Shown one piece after another: positions 18,126 to 25,995 of a DNA stretch of 64,000 nucleotides (positions are counted from its first letter, which is position 1; every line of letters starts with the position of its first letter). The DNA comes from Peribacillus frigoritolerans_B (GTDB lineage Bacteria > Bacillota > Bacilli > Bacillales > DSM-1321). The stretch is taken from the NCBI RefSeq assembly GCF_044762665.1, contig NZ_JBIWES010000001.1, positions 496,001 through 560,000 on the forward strand, written 5' to 3'. The notes beneath the pieces were generated by a model, which saw only the letters and a program-made list of their open reading frames with translations, made no database searches and was not told the DNA's origin. The position numbers were made by a program, and so were the translations under genes.

Positions 18126-19327
18126 ACTGTCACCTTCTTGTTATTGACCATGCTGTTCACTTTCGTTGGAAGTCCCCATAACTTAATGAATCCAACTGCT
18201 GCATCATGATCGAATTCGTCTGCTTTTGTATAGGTAGCCAATTTTTCGTCATATAGGGAGTACTCGGATTTTCTTCCTTCAACAATCGCATGACCTTTGA
18301 ATAGTTTCACACGGACTGTACCCGTTACATTCACTTGTGTTTCTTTCAGGAATGCAGCCAAAGCTTTTTGAAGCGGAGAGAACCAAAGTCCCTCATAAAT
18401 CAATTCAGTCATTTTCTTCTCGATCACCGGTTTGAAGTGAGCCAGTTCTTTTACAAGCGTGATATCTTCAAGTTCTTTGTGTGCAGCTATCAATGTCATC
18501 GCACCAGGAGCTTCATAGACTTCACGTGATTTGATTCCTACTAATCTATTTTCAACGTGATCGATACGTCCAACTCCGTGTTTGCCGGCAATTTGATTCA
18601 ACTCGACGATCAGGTCAGCCAATTTATAGTTTTTATCATTCAATGTAACCGGCACACCTTGTTCAAAACCAATCTCGATGATATCGGCAGTATCTGGCGT
18701 ACATTCAAGGCTTGCAGTCAAATCATATGCCTCTTCCGGCGGAGCTGCCCAAGGATCTTCCAGGATCCCGCATTCATTACTTCTTCCCCAAAGGTTTTGG
18801 TCAATCGAGAACGGGCTCGCCATGCCAATCGGAACTGGAATGCCATTTTTCGCTGCATATTCAATCTCCTCTTCACGAGACCATTTCCAGTCACGAACAG
18901 GTGCTAGAACTTGCAAATTAGGGTTCAAGGCAGAGATGGATACTTCGAAACGCACTTGGTCATTTCCTTTTCCCGTACAACCGTGCGCAACGGCTACCGC
19001 GTTTTCCGCTTCAGCCACTTCCACTAATTTCTTCGCGATCAGCGGACGTGATAAAGCCGATACCAATGGATATTTCCCTTCATACAAAGTATGCGCCTGA
19101 AGAGCCGTCAATGCGAATTCATCAGCGAATTCGTCCTTCGCATCAATGACATATGAACTTACCGCACCAACAGTGATCGCTTTTTCTTTAATGAAGTCCA
19201 AATCTTTTCCTTCTCCGACATCCAGGCAGCATGCAACAACCTCGTACCCTTGATCTTGTAACCATTTAATTGCAACGGAAGTATCCAAACCTCCGGAATA
19301 TGCTAAAACAACTTTTTGATTTTCCAT
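18122..19327 (-). CDS. argG: Argininosuccinate synthase
   Basis: Joins citrulline and aspartate with ATP to form argininosuccinate. The 401-residue product has the PP-loop ATP motif AYSGGLDTSVAIKWL near the N-terminus, then AHGCTGKGNDQVRFE (about 109-123) and the citrulline/aspartate-binding region WGRSNECGILEDP. Length fits the family. The ATG at 19325-19327 is chosen, nine bases after AAAGG; a second in-frame ATG six bases upstream is possible. First gene of an argG-argH operon with two ARG boxes in its leader. Confidence 0.97.
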   Translation of the reverse strand: MENQKVVLAYSGGLDTSVAIKWLQDQGYEVVACCLDVGEGKDLDFIKEKAITVGAVSSYVIDAKDEFADEFALTALQAHTLYEGKYPLVSALSRPLIAKKLVEVAEAENAVAVAHGCTGKGNDQVRFEVSISALNPNLQVLAPVRDWKWSREEEIEYAAKNGIPVPIGMASPFSIDQNLWGRSNECGILEDPWAAPPEEAYDLTASLECTPDTADIIEIGFEQGVPVTLNDKNYKLADLIVELNQIAGKHGVGRIDHVENRLVGIKSREVYEAPGAMTLIAAHKELEDITLVKELAHFKPVIEKKMTELIYEGLWFSPLQKALAAFLKETQVNVTGTVRVKLFKGHAIVEGRKSEYSLYDEKLATYTKADEFDHDAAVGFIKLWGLPTKVNSMVNNKKVTV

Positions 19328-19343
19328 TTCCATCGTCCTTTCG

Positions 19344-19381
19344 TGTGAATAAAAATTCATCGTTTGTTATTTTTATTCAAT
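19344..19381 (-). promoter_or_regulatory. Two adjacent ARG boxes (AhrC/ArgR operators)
   Basis: Two 18-bp sites, 19344-19361 and 19364-19381, face each other almost without a gap. Both contain the core TGAATAAAAAT of the B. subtilis ARG box (CATGAATAAAAATKCAAK); the first is also a near-perfect palindrome. Paired boxes are the usual target of the arginine repressor hexamer. They lie between the predicted promoter and the argG ribosome site. Confidence 0.8.
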
Positions 19382-19392
19382 CTATGATTAGT

Positions 19393-19421
19393 ACTTTATC
19401 ATCTTTATTAATGGAATACAA
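19393..19421 (-). promoter_or_regulatory. Predicted argG promoter
   Basis: TTGTAT (19416-19421), 17 bp, TAAAGT (19393-19398) on the minus strand. Four of six matches in each box; its position just upstream of the ARG boxes adds support. Confidence 0.45.
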
Positions 19422-19540
19422 GGGGTATTTTAAAGATTTTGCTAAATAATCCGCTAATATTTTCAAGGAATTTACACATTGGCTGGTTCCGCGGGAATAT
19501 AGTAAACTAGGAGTATGATAAATCGAAAAACGGAGGGCAT

Positions 19541-19855
19541 ATGAAAGAACTATTTATCTATGATGAAAGGCTCGGCATCTCAATTCCCGATTTGAATCTG
19601 GAGTGGGATGAATATACAAAAGGCGAGCAACAGCAAATACTCGTACATTGGGAGAATATCCGCGGAAGTATCCCGGACCGCATCAAGGAACTGGAATCCA
19701 CGATTAACCGTAAGCAGTTTCGGCTCTCCGATGAGAGTAATTTCGCCAAATCATGCCAGCTCAATTCCGAAATTGCGGAACTTGCTTCCATCATCAATGA
19801 TTTATGGCTTTGGTATCGTGCCAATCAAGCCGTGACGGAAAAGATGCATAATTAA
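19541..19855 (+). CDS. Conserved-looking small hydrophilic protein, function unknown
   Basis: I do not recognise a domain in this 104-residue protein. It is acidic and helical, with an N-terminal WDEYTKGEQQQILVHWE region and two likely amphipathic helices (about 39-60 and 66-100), possibly a short coiled-coil hairpin. Tryptophans at the ends (WLWYRANQ) stand out. There is no signal peptide or membrane segment. The ATG follows CGGAGGGCAT, and a strong bidirectional terminator follows the stop, so it looks like a genuine monocistronic gene. It is divergent from argG and convergent to moaB. Confidence 0.72.
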   Translation: MKELFIYDERLGISIPDLNLEWDEYTKGEQQQILVHWENIRGSIPDRIKELESTINRKQFRLSDESNFAKSCQLNSEIAELASIINDLWLWYRANQAVTEKMHN

Positions 19856-19866
19856 GGCCTATTCCA

Positions 19867-19906
19867 TGCAAAAAAAGCCACAGTTTAAAACTGTGGCTTT
19901 TTTGCA
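19867..19906. terminator. Bidirectional terminator
   Basis: Long symmetric stem AAAAAAGCCACAGTTT / AAACTGTGGCTTTTTT with TGCA at both ends, between convergent genes. Confidence 0.92.
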
Positions 19907-19912
19907 TCCTTC

Positions 19913-20425
19913 TTATAAATCCTTGCGAAGTTCACCGACGACATGTCCCAATTCCGGAAGAATCAATTTATTCATCGCAAGCCGAACCGCCCCTGATGAA
20001 CCTGGGGTGGAAAAAACTGCTTTGTTGTTCACGACTCCGGCAATCGCCCTGGATAGGATGGCAGCCGAACCGATATCCTCTTGATAGCTGAGCATACGGA
20101 AAATCTCGCCAAAACCGGGAATTTCCTTGGTCATCAATTCTTTGACCGCCTCGATCGTTACATCCCTTTTGGCGATGCCAGTGCCTCCATTTGTTAATAT
20201 GACATCGACCGTGCCGCTTTGGCTGCCAGAAGTGATCGCATCCTGAATCGCTTTCCGCTCATCTTTAACGATTACATATTCCGTCACTTCATGACCACTC
20301 GATTTCAATAATTCCTTCATCAGTGCTCCGCTTTTATCCGTTTCTTCATCACGCGTATCGCTGACGGTTATCACCATGCAGCGAACTGCCTCCGTGACGG
20401 CTTTTTTATGATTTTTGACACTCAT
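19913..20425 (-). CDS. moaB: Molybdenum cofactor protein MoaB
   Basis: MoaB/MogA-family protein that adenylates molybdopterin before molybdate insertion. The 170-residue product contains the molybdopterin-binding signatures VSDTRDEETDKSG (about 21-33), TNGGTGIAKRDVTIEAV (about 78-94) and FSTPGSSGAVRLAM (about 137-150). The ATG overlaps the stop of the upstream EcsC-family gene by ATGA, so translation is probably coupled. No other Moa/Moe genes are in the window. Reaction assigned from family knowledge; Bacillus proteins are annotated MoaB although the fold is shared with MogA. Confidence 0.94.
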   Translation of the reverse strand: MSVKNHKKAVTEAVRCMVITVSDTRDEETDKSGALMKELLKSSGHEVTEYVIVKDERKAIQDAITSGSQSGTVDVILTNGGTGIAKRDVTIEAVKELMTKEIPGFGEIFRMLSYQEDIGSAAILSRAIAGVVNNKAVFSTPGSSGAVRLAMNKLILPELGHVVGELRKDL

Positions 20426-21264
20426 TCTCCATCAGCCTTCTTATTCAGTAAATAACGATATTGATAGAATTTCTGGGCAAATTCACTTACATTCCGGGTC
20501 ATTTGATAATTGGATCCAGCCCCGATGGCCATGCTGATGAACGGTATGCCCCGAACCTGTTTTTTCCGGAAAACAGTAATGGATAATGCTTTCAACAGCT
20601 GCTTGAGCGGCTGTTCCATCCAGGTAGGGTTTGTCAGTTCTTCGATTCCTAAATAAAAATAATCATCTTCTGCGGTCTGGACCTCGCGGATCAATTCTTC
20701 CCAGGCTATTCCTTGGAGCCTCTTTGGCATCGCTCCTGCATTGAATACCTTAAGGGCCAGCATCATTTCAAACGGTGTATTCACCTCGACACCATAAGAC
20801 ATTGCAATCAGCTGTACGATCCTGACATTGATGACCGTCATGGCCGGAATATCGCTCCCCAGCAGAAGCAGGCCTCCTGATCCGCTCATCCCGCCTTGTG
20901 CAAATGAATATAAGCGATGCTTAGCGATATGCTGATTGGCTATGTAATTCAACTGATCGATCGATAAGTGATTCAAATCACTCAACGTTTCGATTTCTTC
21001 ATTAAACACGCGCGCAGATGCTAAAATCCGCTCTCTTGCATCTATTTGAACTTGTGAGCTCTGAACCATTGCATGCAAATGAAAAAGCCAAGTATCAAGC
21101 TTTTCAAAAAACTGTTGTTGGACGTTTTCCGGAAGCAGGGCAAACCCCTGCTCCAACCATTTATCATACAATGCAGCAAGATCCGTTGGCTCATATTGAT
21201 AAAGTTTTTCCTGCCATTCACTTATTTCATTCCAAACTTTCATTTCCCGGTTCGTGAATTCCAT
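20422..21264 (-). CDS. EcsC family protein
   Basis: A 280-residue protein of the EcsC family, named after the third gene of the B. subtilis ecs operon; biochemical role unknown. Family features seen: a helical N-terminal half (about 1-115), then the glycine-rich GGMSGSGGLLLLGSDIPAMTVINVRIVQLIAMSYGVE pattern in the middle, spread over about residues 124-160, and PFISMAIGAGSNYQMTRNV near the C-terminus. Weakly hydrophobic central helices suggest membrane association. The start ATG follows TAGGAGGCTTGATGC. It overlaps moaB downstream by four bases. Confidence 0.82.
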   Translation of the reverse strand: MEFTNREMKVWNEISEWQEKLYQYEPTDLAALYDKWLEQGFALLPENVQQQFFEKLDTWLFHLHAMVQSSQVQIDARERILASARVFNEEIETLSDLNHLSIDQLNYIANQHIAKHRLYSFAQGGMSGSGGLLLLGSDIPAMTVINVRIVQLIAMSYGVEVNTPFEMMLALKVFNAGAMPKRLQGIAWEELIREVQTAEDDYFYLGIEELTNPTWMEQPLKQLLKALSITVFRKKQVRGIPFISMAIGAGSNYQMTRNVSEFAQKFYQYRYLLNKKADGE

Positions 21265-21474
21265 GCATCAAGCCTCCTATGTACAGAATTGGTGGATTCT
21301 CCCTTAAGTATACCATAGAAGGAAGCTTTTCAGAGAATAGATGATGGCGATCCAGCTATGGATTGCGCGGACATAAAATCCATGAGCAGGCGGATTCCGA
21401 TGATGAAATTTGATATACTGCATTCACTGGAAATACCCCTTACCAGAGAGATAAGGAGATCAAAAAACAGGAAG

Positions 21475-22680
21475 TCATGTTTTCCAAGTTTCGTTCAAAG
21501 CTATTTTCACGGTATCCCTGACAATCATGATTTCTTCATTAGTTGGGATGACCATGACTTTCACAGGGGAATAAGGTGCATTGATGAACGCTTCCTTGCC
21601 CTTGGTTCGATTGAGATCCTTATCCCAATATACCCCCATGAATTCAAGTCCTTCCAAGATTCGCCCCCTAATCGTTTGACTGTTTTCACCGATGCCCGCT
21701 GTAAAAATGATGCCGTCCACACCTCCCATTTTAGCTGAATAGGAGCCTATGTACTTGTGAATCCGGTCTGCAAATACTTTAAGTGCGAGTTCTGCCCGCT
21801 CATTTCCTTTATCCGCTTCAACTTGAATATCGCGCAGGTCGCTGGAAAATCCGGAAAGGGCTAGCATGCCGCTTTTCTTATTCAGGACATCAAGCACTTC
21901 ATCTGCTGTTTTTCCCGTCTTCTCCATGATAAAAGGAATCAGTGCAGGGTCGATGTTCCCCGAACGCGTTCCCATGGTAACACCGGCCAATGGTGTAAAT
22001 CCCATTGATGTATCAATTGATTTGCCGCCCTTTATGGCCGTAATGCTTGCACCATTCCCTAAATGGCAGGATATCAGTCGAAGCTGTTCAATTGGGCGGC
22101 CAATCATTTCGGCGGCACGCTGCGATACATATTTATGTGAAGTACCATGAAACCCATACTTCCTTATTCCGTAATTTTCATAATATTCAAGAGGTAAACT
22201 GTACAAATAGGAACCTGCTGCCATCGTTTGATGGAAGGCAGTATCGAACACCGCAACCGCTGGGACATCATCAAGTATTCGCCTGAAGGCTCGGATCCCG
22301 GTGATATTGGCAGGATTATGAAGGGGCGCCAACTCGGAAAGCTTTTCGATTTGCTCTATTACGTCCTCCGTGATCAAGAACGAGTCACTGAATACCTCAC
22401 CGCCATGCACCACCCGATGCCCTACACCATCTATCTCTTCAAAGGAGTCAATGATGCGATGGTCAATCAGCTTTTTCAATAAAAGCCCTACAGCCACTTC
22501 ATGATTGGGTATATCCATCGTTTCAGAAACCTGTTCGCCTTCGACGCTTAAAGTGAATGCGGAATTTTTCAAGCCGATTCTTTCTACAATACCTTTTGTA
22601 ATTACTTTTTCACAAGGCATCTCAAAAAGCTGAAACTTCAATGAAGAGCTGCCCGCATTAATAGCCATGACTTTTGACAT
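21475..22680 (-). CDS. ackA: Acetate kinase
   Basis: Interconverts acetyl phosphate plus ADP and acetate plus ATP; main acetate overflow route with phosphotransacetylase. The 401-residue product has the ASKHA-fold motifs NAGSSSLKFQLF (about 8-19), the catalytic-region HRVVHGG (about 88-94), FDTAFHQTM (about 145-153), RKYGFHGTSHKYV and HLGNGASITAIKGGKS. It starts at ATG after AAAGGAGCGG. It follows ytxK, an arrangement also seen in B. subtilis, with a terminator between. B. subtilis ackA is activated by CcpA, but I could not identify a convincing cre site here. Confidence 0.97.
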   Translation of the reverse strand: MSKVMAINAGSSSLKFQLFEMPCEKVITKGIVERIGLKNSAFTLSVEGEQVSETMDIPNHEVAVGLLLKKLIDHRIIDSFEEIDGVGHRVVHGGEVFSDSFLITEDVIEQIEKLSELAPLHNPANITGIRAFRRILDDVPAVAVFDTAFHQTMAAGSYLYSLPLEYYENYGIRKYGFHGTSHKYVSQRAAEMIGRPIEQLRLISCHLGNGASITAIKGGKSIDTSMGFTPLAGVTMGTRSGNIDPALIPFIMEKTGKTADEVLDVLNKKSGMLALSGFSSDLRDIQVEADKGNERAELALKVFADRIHKYIGSYSAKMGGVDGIIFTAGIGENSQTIRGRILEGLEFMGVYWDKDLNRTKGKEAFINAPYSPVKVMVIPTNEEIMIVRDTVKIALNETWKT

Positions 22681-22817
22681 CGATCCCGCTCCTTTACTCT
22701 AAGTTAGTTCTTCAATGTTCATCTCAATGAAACGTGCAGTGTATTGTACAATCTTATCATGGCAAGCAGTTTCAACCAAATAATAATGAAAAATTGCAAA
22801 TTATCACTTTTTCAACA

Positions 22818-22857
22818 AAAAAAAGAAAGCCAATGCCTGCAGCATCAGCTTTCATTG
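22818..22857 (-). terminator. Terminator after ytxK
   Basis: Minus-strand stem GAAAGC..ATGC / GCAT..GCTTTC with mismatches, followed by a T-run of seven. Moderate stability. Confidence 0.65.
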
Positions 22858-22858
22858 A

Positions 22859-23845
22859 CTATTTTTCCTCTTTAAACCAATCATCCATCTGTTGCATGAC
22901 AGACCTTGTCGCTTCGAAATCCGACAACTTCGGAAGCTGTACGAGCAATGCCTTCTTCGGAGCTTCGATACCCTCTTTTTTCTTTTGAAGGATCAGGATG
23001 CTTTTGGCAGCCGCTTCACTCTTGAACATGGAAAGCGGCAGTTGCACCATCCCTTGGATATGTGTATGCTTCTTCAGGAAATCATTGAGTTTCGGAGCTT
23101 CCTCCGAGACGAACAGGTTATTCGGGACAATGAAGAATAGGTGTCCGCCATCCTTCGCGTGTTTAACACCTTGTTCAATGAACAAATGATGTGCATATGA
23201 ATGGCCCTTATCGGCCTTCAATTCATATTCAGCTGCACGCACATCATTCGGGTAATAACCAATCGGCAAATCACTGACCACGACATCTGAAGGATCGATG
23301 AAAAGCGGCTCCAAGCTGTCCTGATTGAAAAATTCCAGCGGATGTTCTTGCAGGTTGGCACCTGCATAAGCTAGCCTGATCAATGTTTCATCAATCTCGA
23401 CACCATATGAAGCGATGTTTTTATCAGTAAGTTGATTCATGATCGCAAATAGTAAGTTCCCCGTCCCAATGGCTGGATCGAGCATGACTATCTCTTTTTG
23501 GTCCTTGGTGAATTTACCGACTAAATAGCTGACGAACATGCCGACTGCATCAGGGGTCATATGATGATTCGGCTGGACGCTCTGCTGCATGCCTTTTAAA
23601 ATTGCAAGCTGATACGCTTTACGGATTGCTTCCTTCTCATATTTCTCTGGTGAAAAATCTGCATAATGCTTCGTTAACCTTTTCTTCGATACTTCACTGA
23701 TTTCCTCCTGCAGGACTTTGCCTTGGAAGAAATTCTCGCCCGTTTCACCCAGGGCATCCAGATACGTACATGATAGTTCACTTTGCAATATTTGGGCTGT
23801 TTCATCAAATTCATAAAATAATTGTTCAACTGGGGTAGACTTCAC
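22859..23845 (-). CDS. ytxK: Class I SAM-dependent methyltransferase YtxK
   Basis: A 328-residue protein with the fold of type I restriction-modification N6-adenine methyltransferases, but encoded alone without HsdS or HsdR. Residues about 1-95 are helical; the SAM site is LDPAIGTGNLLFAIMNQL (about 124-141) followed by the acidic YGVEIDE; the catalytic position reads DLPIGYYPND in place of the canonical NPPF/Y. The altered NPPY suggests a changed or lost DNA-methylation activity; true substrate is unknown. It lies immediately before ackA as in B. subtilis. Confidence 0.88.
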   Translation of the reverse strand: MKSTPVEQLFYEFDETAQILQSELSCTYLDALGETGENFFQGKVLQEEISEVSKKRLTKHYADFSPEKYEKEAIRKAYQLAILKGMQQSVQPNHHMTPDAVGMFVSYLVGKFTKDQKEIVMLDPAIGTGNLLFAIMNQLTDKNIASYGVEIDETLIRLAYAGANLQEHPLEFFNQDSLEPLFIDPSDVVVSDLPIGYYPNDVRAAEYELKADKGHSYAHHLFIEQGVKHAKDGGHLFFIVPNNLFVSEEAPKLNDFLKKHTHIQGMVQLPLSMFKSEAAAKSILILQKKKEGIEAPKKALLVQLPKLSDFEATRSVMQQMDDWFKEEK

Positions 23846-24071
23846 TTATTAATTCCTCCTGTTTGCTTCTGTCCCTATTTTAAAGGTAAGACGAAAGAGA
23901 TACAAGCTGTACGTCCTGCTCATCATTCTTCGTATGTTTAACATGCTTTTGAAAGTCCGCCTATAACGAACTCGCGCGAGCAACTCTTTTTCAAAATTCA
24001 GGCGTAAATAAAAGGTATGTAGGGCTGTTGCCCTGTATTAGGTATGGTTTCTATCTAAATTTTATTACAAA

Positions 24072-24203
24072 GTTGATTGGAACGTAAGGCGCGAGACTCC
24101 TGTGAGAAAAGCGTGTCCAGGGAAGACCCCGCAGGTGCATAGGCGCCGAGGAGGCTTCGGCGGACCTCCCTCGGAAAGCGAGTGCCTGGGAGCGGAAATC
24201 AAC
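24072..24203 (+). repeat. Intergenic repeat element, copy A
   Basis: A 132-bp GC-rich element that starts GTTGATT and ends AATCAAC, i.e. a 7-bp terminal inverted repeat. It contains internal dyads such as GGCGCC and GGAGG..CCTCC. It shares long blocks (GAGACTCCTG, GCGGAAAG-like, GAGTGCCTGG, GGAAATCAACG) with copies at 38944-39066 and 39209-39331. The interval 23846-24335 has no other gene that I can support. Confidence 0.85.
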
Positions 24204-24335
24204 GTCCAAATTGTACAAGCCAAGAAAAAAACTATGACAAACTCGATGAAAATGATTTTGTCTGCAGTTTTTTATTACTTGGATAGGCTCAATGAATGCC
24301 CAAACGGAATACCATGCATGAGGTGGTGATTATAT

Positions 24336-24647
24336 ATGGATAATCAATATCAAAACTATCATGGGCAGGTTAATCCGATAAATCAGCAACATGATATTCA
24401 GTCAGCAGATGAATTTAACAGGCAACAACAGGGGTTTCAACAAGGTTTTCGACAAGGATTTCGACAAGGGTATCGACAAGGGTATCGAGAAGGATTTCGA
24501 GCAGGGCAACAAGCTGGGTTTTTCCCAGGACCAAGACAAATGCCGTCGTGGCCTAATGAAATTGACATAAAAGTTGGAACACCTAATGGTCAAGAGTGGT
24601 CTGGCAAGGTTGTTTTACCACAAAATGGTCCGACTTTCGAGCCTTGA
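24336..24647 (+). CDS. Small protein with (GFRQ)n tetrapeptide repeats
   Basis: I do not recognise this 103-residue protein. Residues about 1-30 are rich in N and Q; residues about 33-64 are eight tandem four-residue units of the type G-F/Y-R/Q-Q/E (GFQQ, GFRQ, GFRQ, GYRQ, GYRE, GFRA, GQQA, GFFP), basic and aromatic; the C-terminal 35 residues are a unique segment with PSWPNEIDIKVGTPNGQEWS. There is no signal peptide or membrane helix. The ATG follows GAGGTGGTGATTATAT, a good ribosome site. Composition resembles structural or coat-like proteins, but no role can be assigned. No clear promoter or terminator was found around it. Confidence 0.7.
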   Translation: MDNQYQNYHGQVNPINQQHDIQSADEFNRQQQGFQQGFRQGFRQGYRQGYREGFRAGQQAGFFPGPRQMPSWPNEIDIKVGTPNGQEWSGKVVLPQNGPTFEP

Positions 24648-24769
24648 CTGAGGCCAGCATATAACTCGTCAACAGGAAAGAACTGAATCGGCCGACACTC
24701 AGAAATTAATATAACCACAACTCAATTGAAAATTAGAGCCTAAAACAACAAACATCAAAATCAACATTA

Positions 24770-24802
24770 AAACAAAAAACCGGGCACATTGCGCCCGGTT
24801 TC
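24770..24802 (-). terminator. Terminator after tpx
   Basis: Stem AAACCGGGC / GCCCGGTTT with a seven-base loop and a T-rich tail on the minus strand. Confidence 0.9.
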
Positions 24803-24816
24803 TTTGAATTCACATC

Positions 24817-25317
24817 TTATTTTGCCGCTTTCGCCGCTTCGATGGCACCTTCGTAATTTGGATGGTTGGTACCTTCGCTCACATATTCCACATATGTGAT
24901 TTCATCAGAGCTGTTCACAACGAATACAGAACGGGCCAATAGACGAAGTTCCTGCATGACGACACCATATGCTTCACCGAATGAAAGGTCACGGTGATCG
25001 GAAAGGACTTGAACATTGTCCAAGCCGCTGGCAGCACACCAGCGTTTTTGCGCGAAAGGAAGGTCGTTACTGATCGTCAGTACTTTCACATTATCCAATT
25101 TTGCCGCTTCTTCATTGAATTTACGTGTCTGTGCATCACATACGCCTGTATCCACGGATGGAACTACGCTGATAATCCGGACAGAACCTTTGGAGTCGCT
25201 TAAAGTAACCGGTGATAAGTCATTAGCCAATACTGTAAAATCAGGTGCTTTGTCCCCAACTTTTAGTTCTTGTCCCACTAAAGTGATCGGGTTGTTTTTA
25301 AATGTAACTGAAGCCAT
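24817..25317 (-). CDS. tpx: Thiol peroxidase (2-Cys peroxiredoxin)
   Basis: Reduces hydrogen and alkyl peroxides with electrons from thioredoxin, in the cytoplasm. The 166-residue product has the exact family layout: peroxidatic Cys60 in PSVDTGVCDAQT and resolving Cys94 in KRWCAASG, plus the conserved RLLARSVFVV segment near residue 130. The ATG follows AAGGGAGG. It is encoded last in the ytfI-ytfJ-tpx direction, but with its own terminator and a terminator before it, so it is probably transcribed alone. Confidence 0.97.
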   Translation of the reverse strand: MASVTFKNNPITLVGQELKVGDKAPDFTVLANDLSPVTLSDSKGSVRIISVVPSVDTGVCDAQTRKFNEEAAKLDNVKVLTISNDLPFAQKRWCAASGLDNVQVLSDHRDLSFGEAYGVVMQELRLLARSVFVVNSSDEITYVEYVSEGTNHPNYEGAIEAAKAAK

Positions 25318-25464
25318 TAATAATTCCTCCCTTTTCTGCTATATGTACAAGCATAATAATATTTGTTTTGCCGGAATTTTGCAAATAATTGAATTAGGAA
25401 ATGTGAATGTTGCTTGCACATGTCCGACATCCAAGCTTTTTTTGGTGTAATGGAAGACTTCAGG

Positions 25465-25492
25465 AAAAAGAAAAACTCGGCGGATGCCGAGT
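25465..25492 (-). terminator. Terminator after ytfJ
   Basis: Stem ACTCGGC / GCCGAGT with tetraloop GGAT, followed by a T-rich tail on the minus strand. Confidence 0.85.
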
Positions 25493-25497
25493 CGCAA

Positions 25498-25980
25498 TTA
25501 GAAATCTATATCCTGTTTAGGTTGTTGGTACCTCTTTACAGCTGGCTGACTGCCGCCTTGGTTTTGATTACTGCCTTGCTTTTGATTACTGTCTTTCTTG
25601 GATAGCATGGACTGTATCTTATCGACGACTTGAGGAGCTAAATCCATCATTTTTTCGAGAAGGTGCGTCCCTTCATCGAGATGAATCATTTTCACTCCAT
25701 GGGAACCGACAATCAAAAAGGCAATTGGTGTTATGGAAACCCCACCGCCGCTACCGCCGCCAAAAGGCTGCTTGGAACCACCTTGCTGTCCTTGATGGTT
25801 TCCATCCATCACAAATTCGCTGCCACCGGCTGCAAAACCAAATCCCACTTTGGATACGGTTAAAATGACACTTCCATCCGGAGTTTCCACCGGATCCCCG
25901 ATGATCGTGTTCACATCGACCATTTCTTTAAGATTTTCCATCGCTTCTTTCATTAAACCTTGGATTGGATGATCTGACAT
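25498..25980 (-). CDS. ytfJ: GerW family sporulation protein YtfJ
   Basis: GerW-family protein; in B. subtilis needed for proper L-alanine germination of spores. The 160-residue product has an N-terminal conserved part (HPIQGLMKEAMENLKEMVDVNTIIGDPV in pieces, residues 4-31), then a strand-rich core containing a glycine stretch FGGGSGGGVSI (about 73-83) and VGSHGVKMIHLD, and a disordered Q/N/K-rich tail (about 128-160) that is probably species-variable. ATG follows GGAGGGAATTTAA. It lies 15 bases behind ytfI, so the two are cotranscribed. Confidence 0.92.
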   Translation of the reverse strand: MSDHPIQGLMKEAMENLKEMVDVNTIIGDPVETPDGSVILTVSKVGFGFAAGGSEFVMDGNHQGQQGGSKQPFGGGSGGGVSITPIAFLIVGSHGVKMIHLDEGTHLLEKMMDLAPQVVDKIQSMLSKKDSNQKQGSNQNQGGSQPAVKRYQQPKQDIDF

Positions 25981-25995
25981 TTAAATTCCCTCCAC

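Noticed and set aside
22681..22860. Search for the known cre site upstream of ackA
   Set aside because: Only TGAAAC..GC-type partial matches with three or more mismatches were found.
22859..23845. ytxK as part of a restriction-modification defence system
   Set aside because: No specificity or restriction subunit is nearby, and the gene lies in a conserved core context beside ackA.
23971..23980. CTCGCGCGAG palindrome upstream of ytxK
   Set aside because: Too short, and not placed at a recognisable promoter; chance dyad is likely.
24102..24329. Open frame of 75 codons on the plus strand across repeat copy A
   Set aside because: It lies inside the GC-rich repeat element, shows composition typical of translated repeats, and has no ribosome site.
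24420..24520. Short tandem DNA repeats as a CRISPR array
   Set aside because: Units are 12 bases with no spacers and are in frame within a coding sequence.
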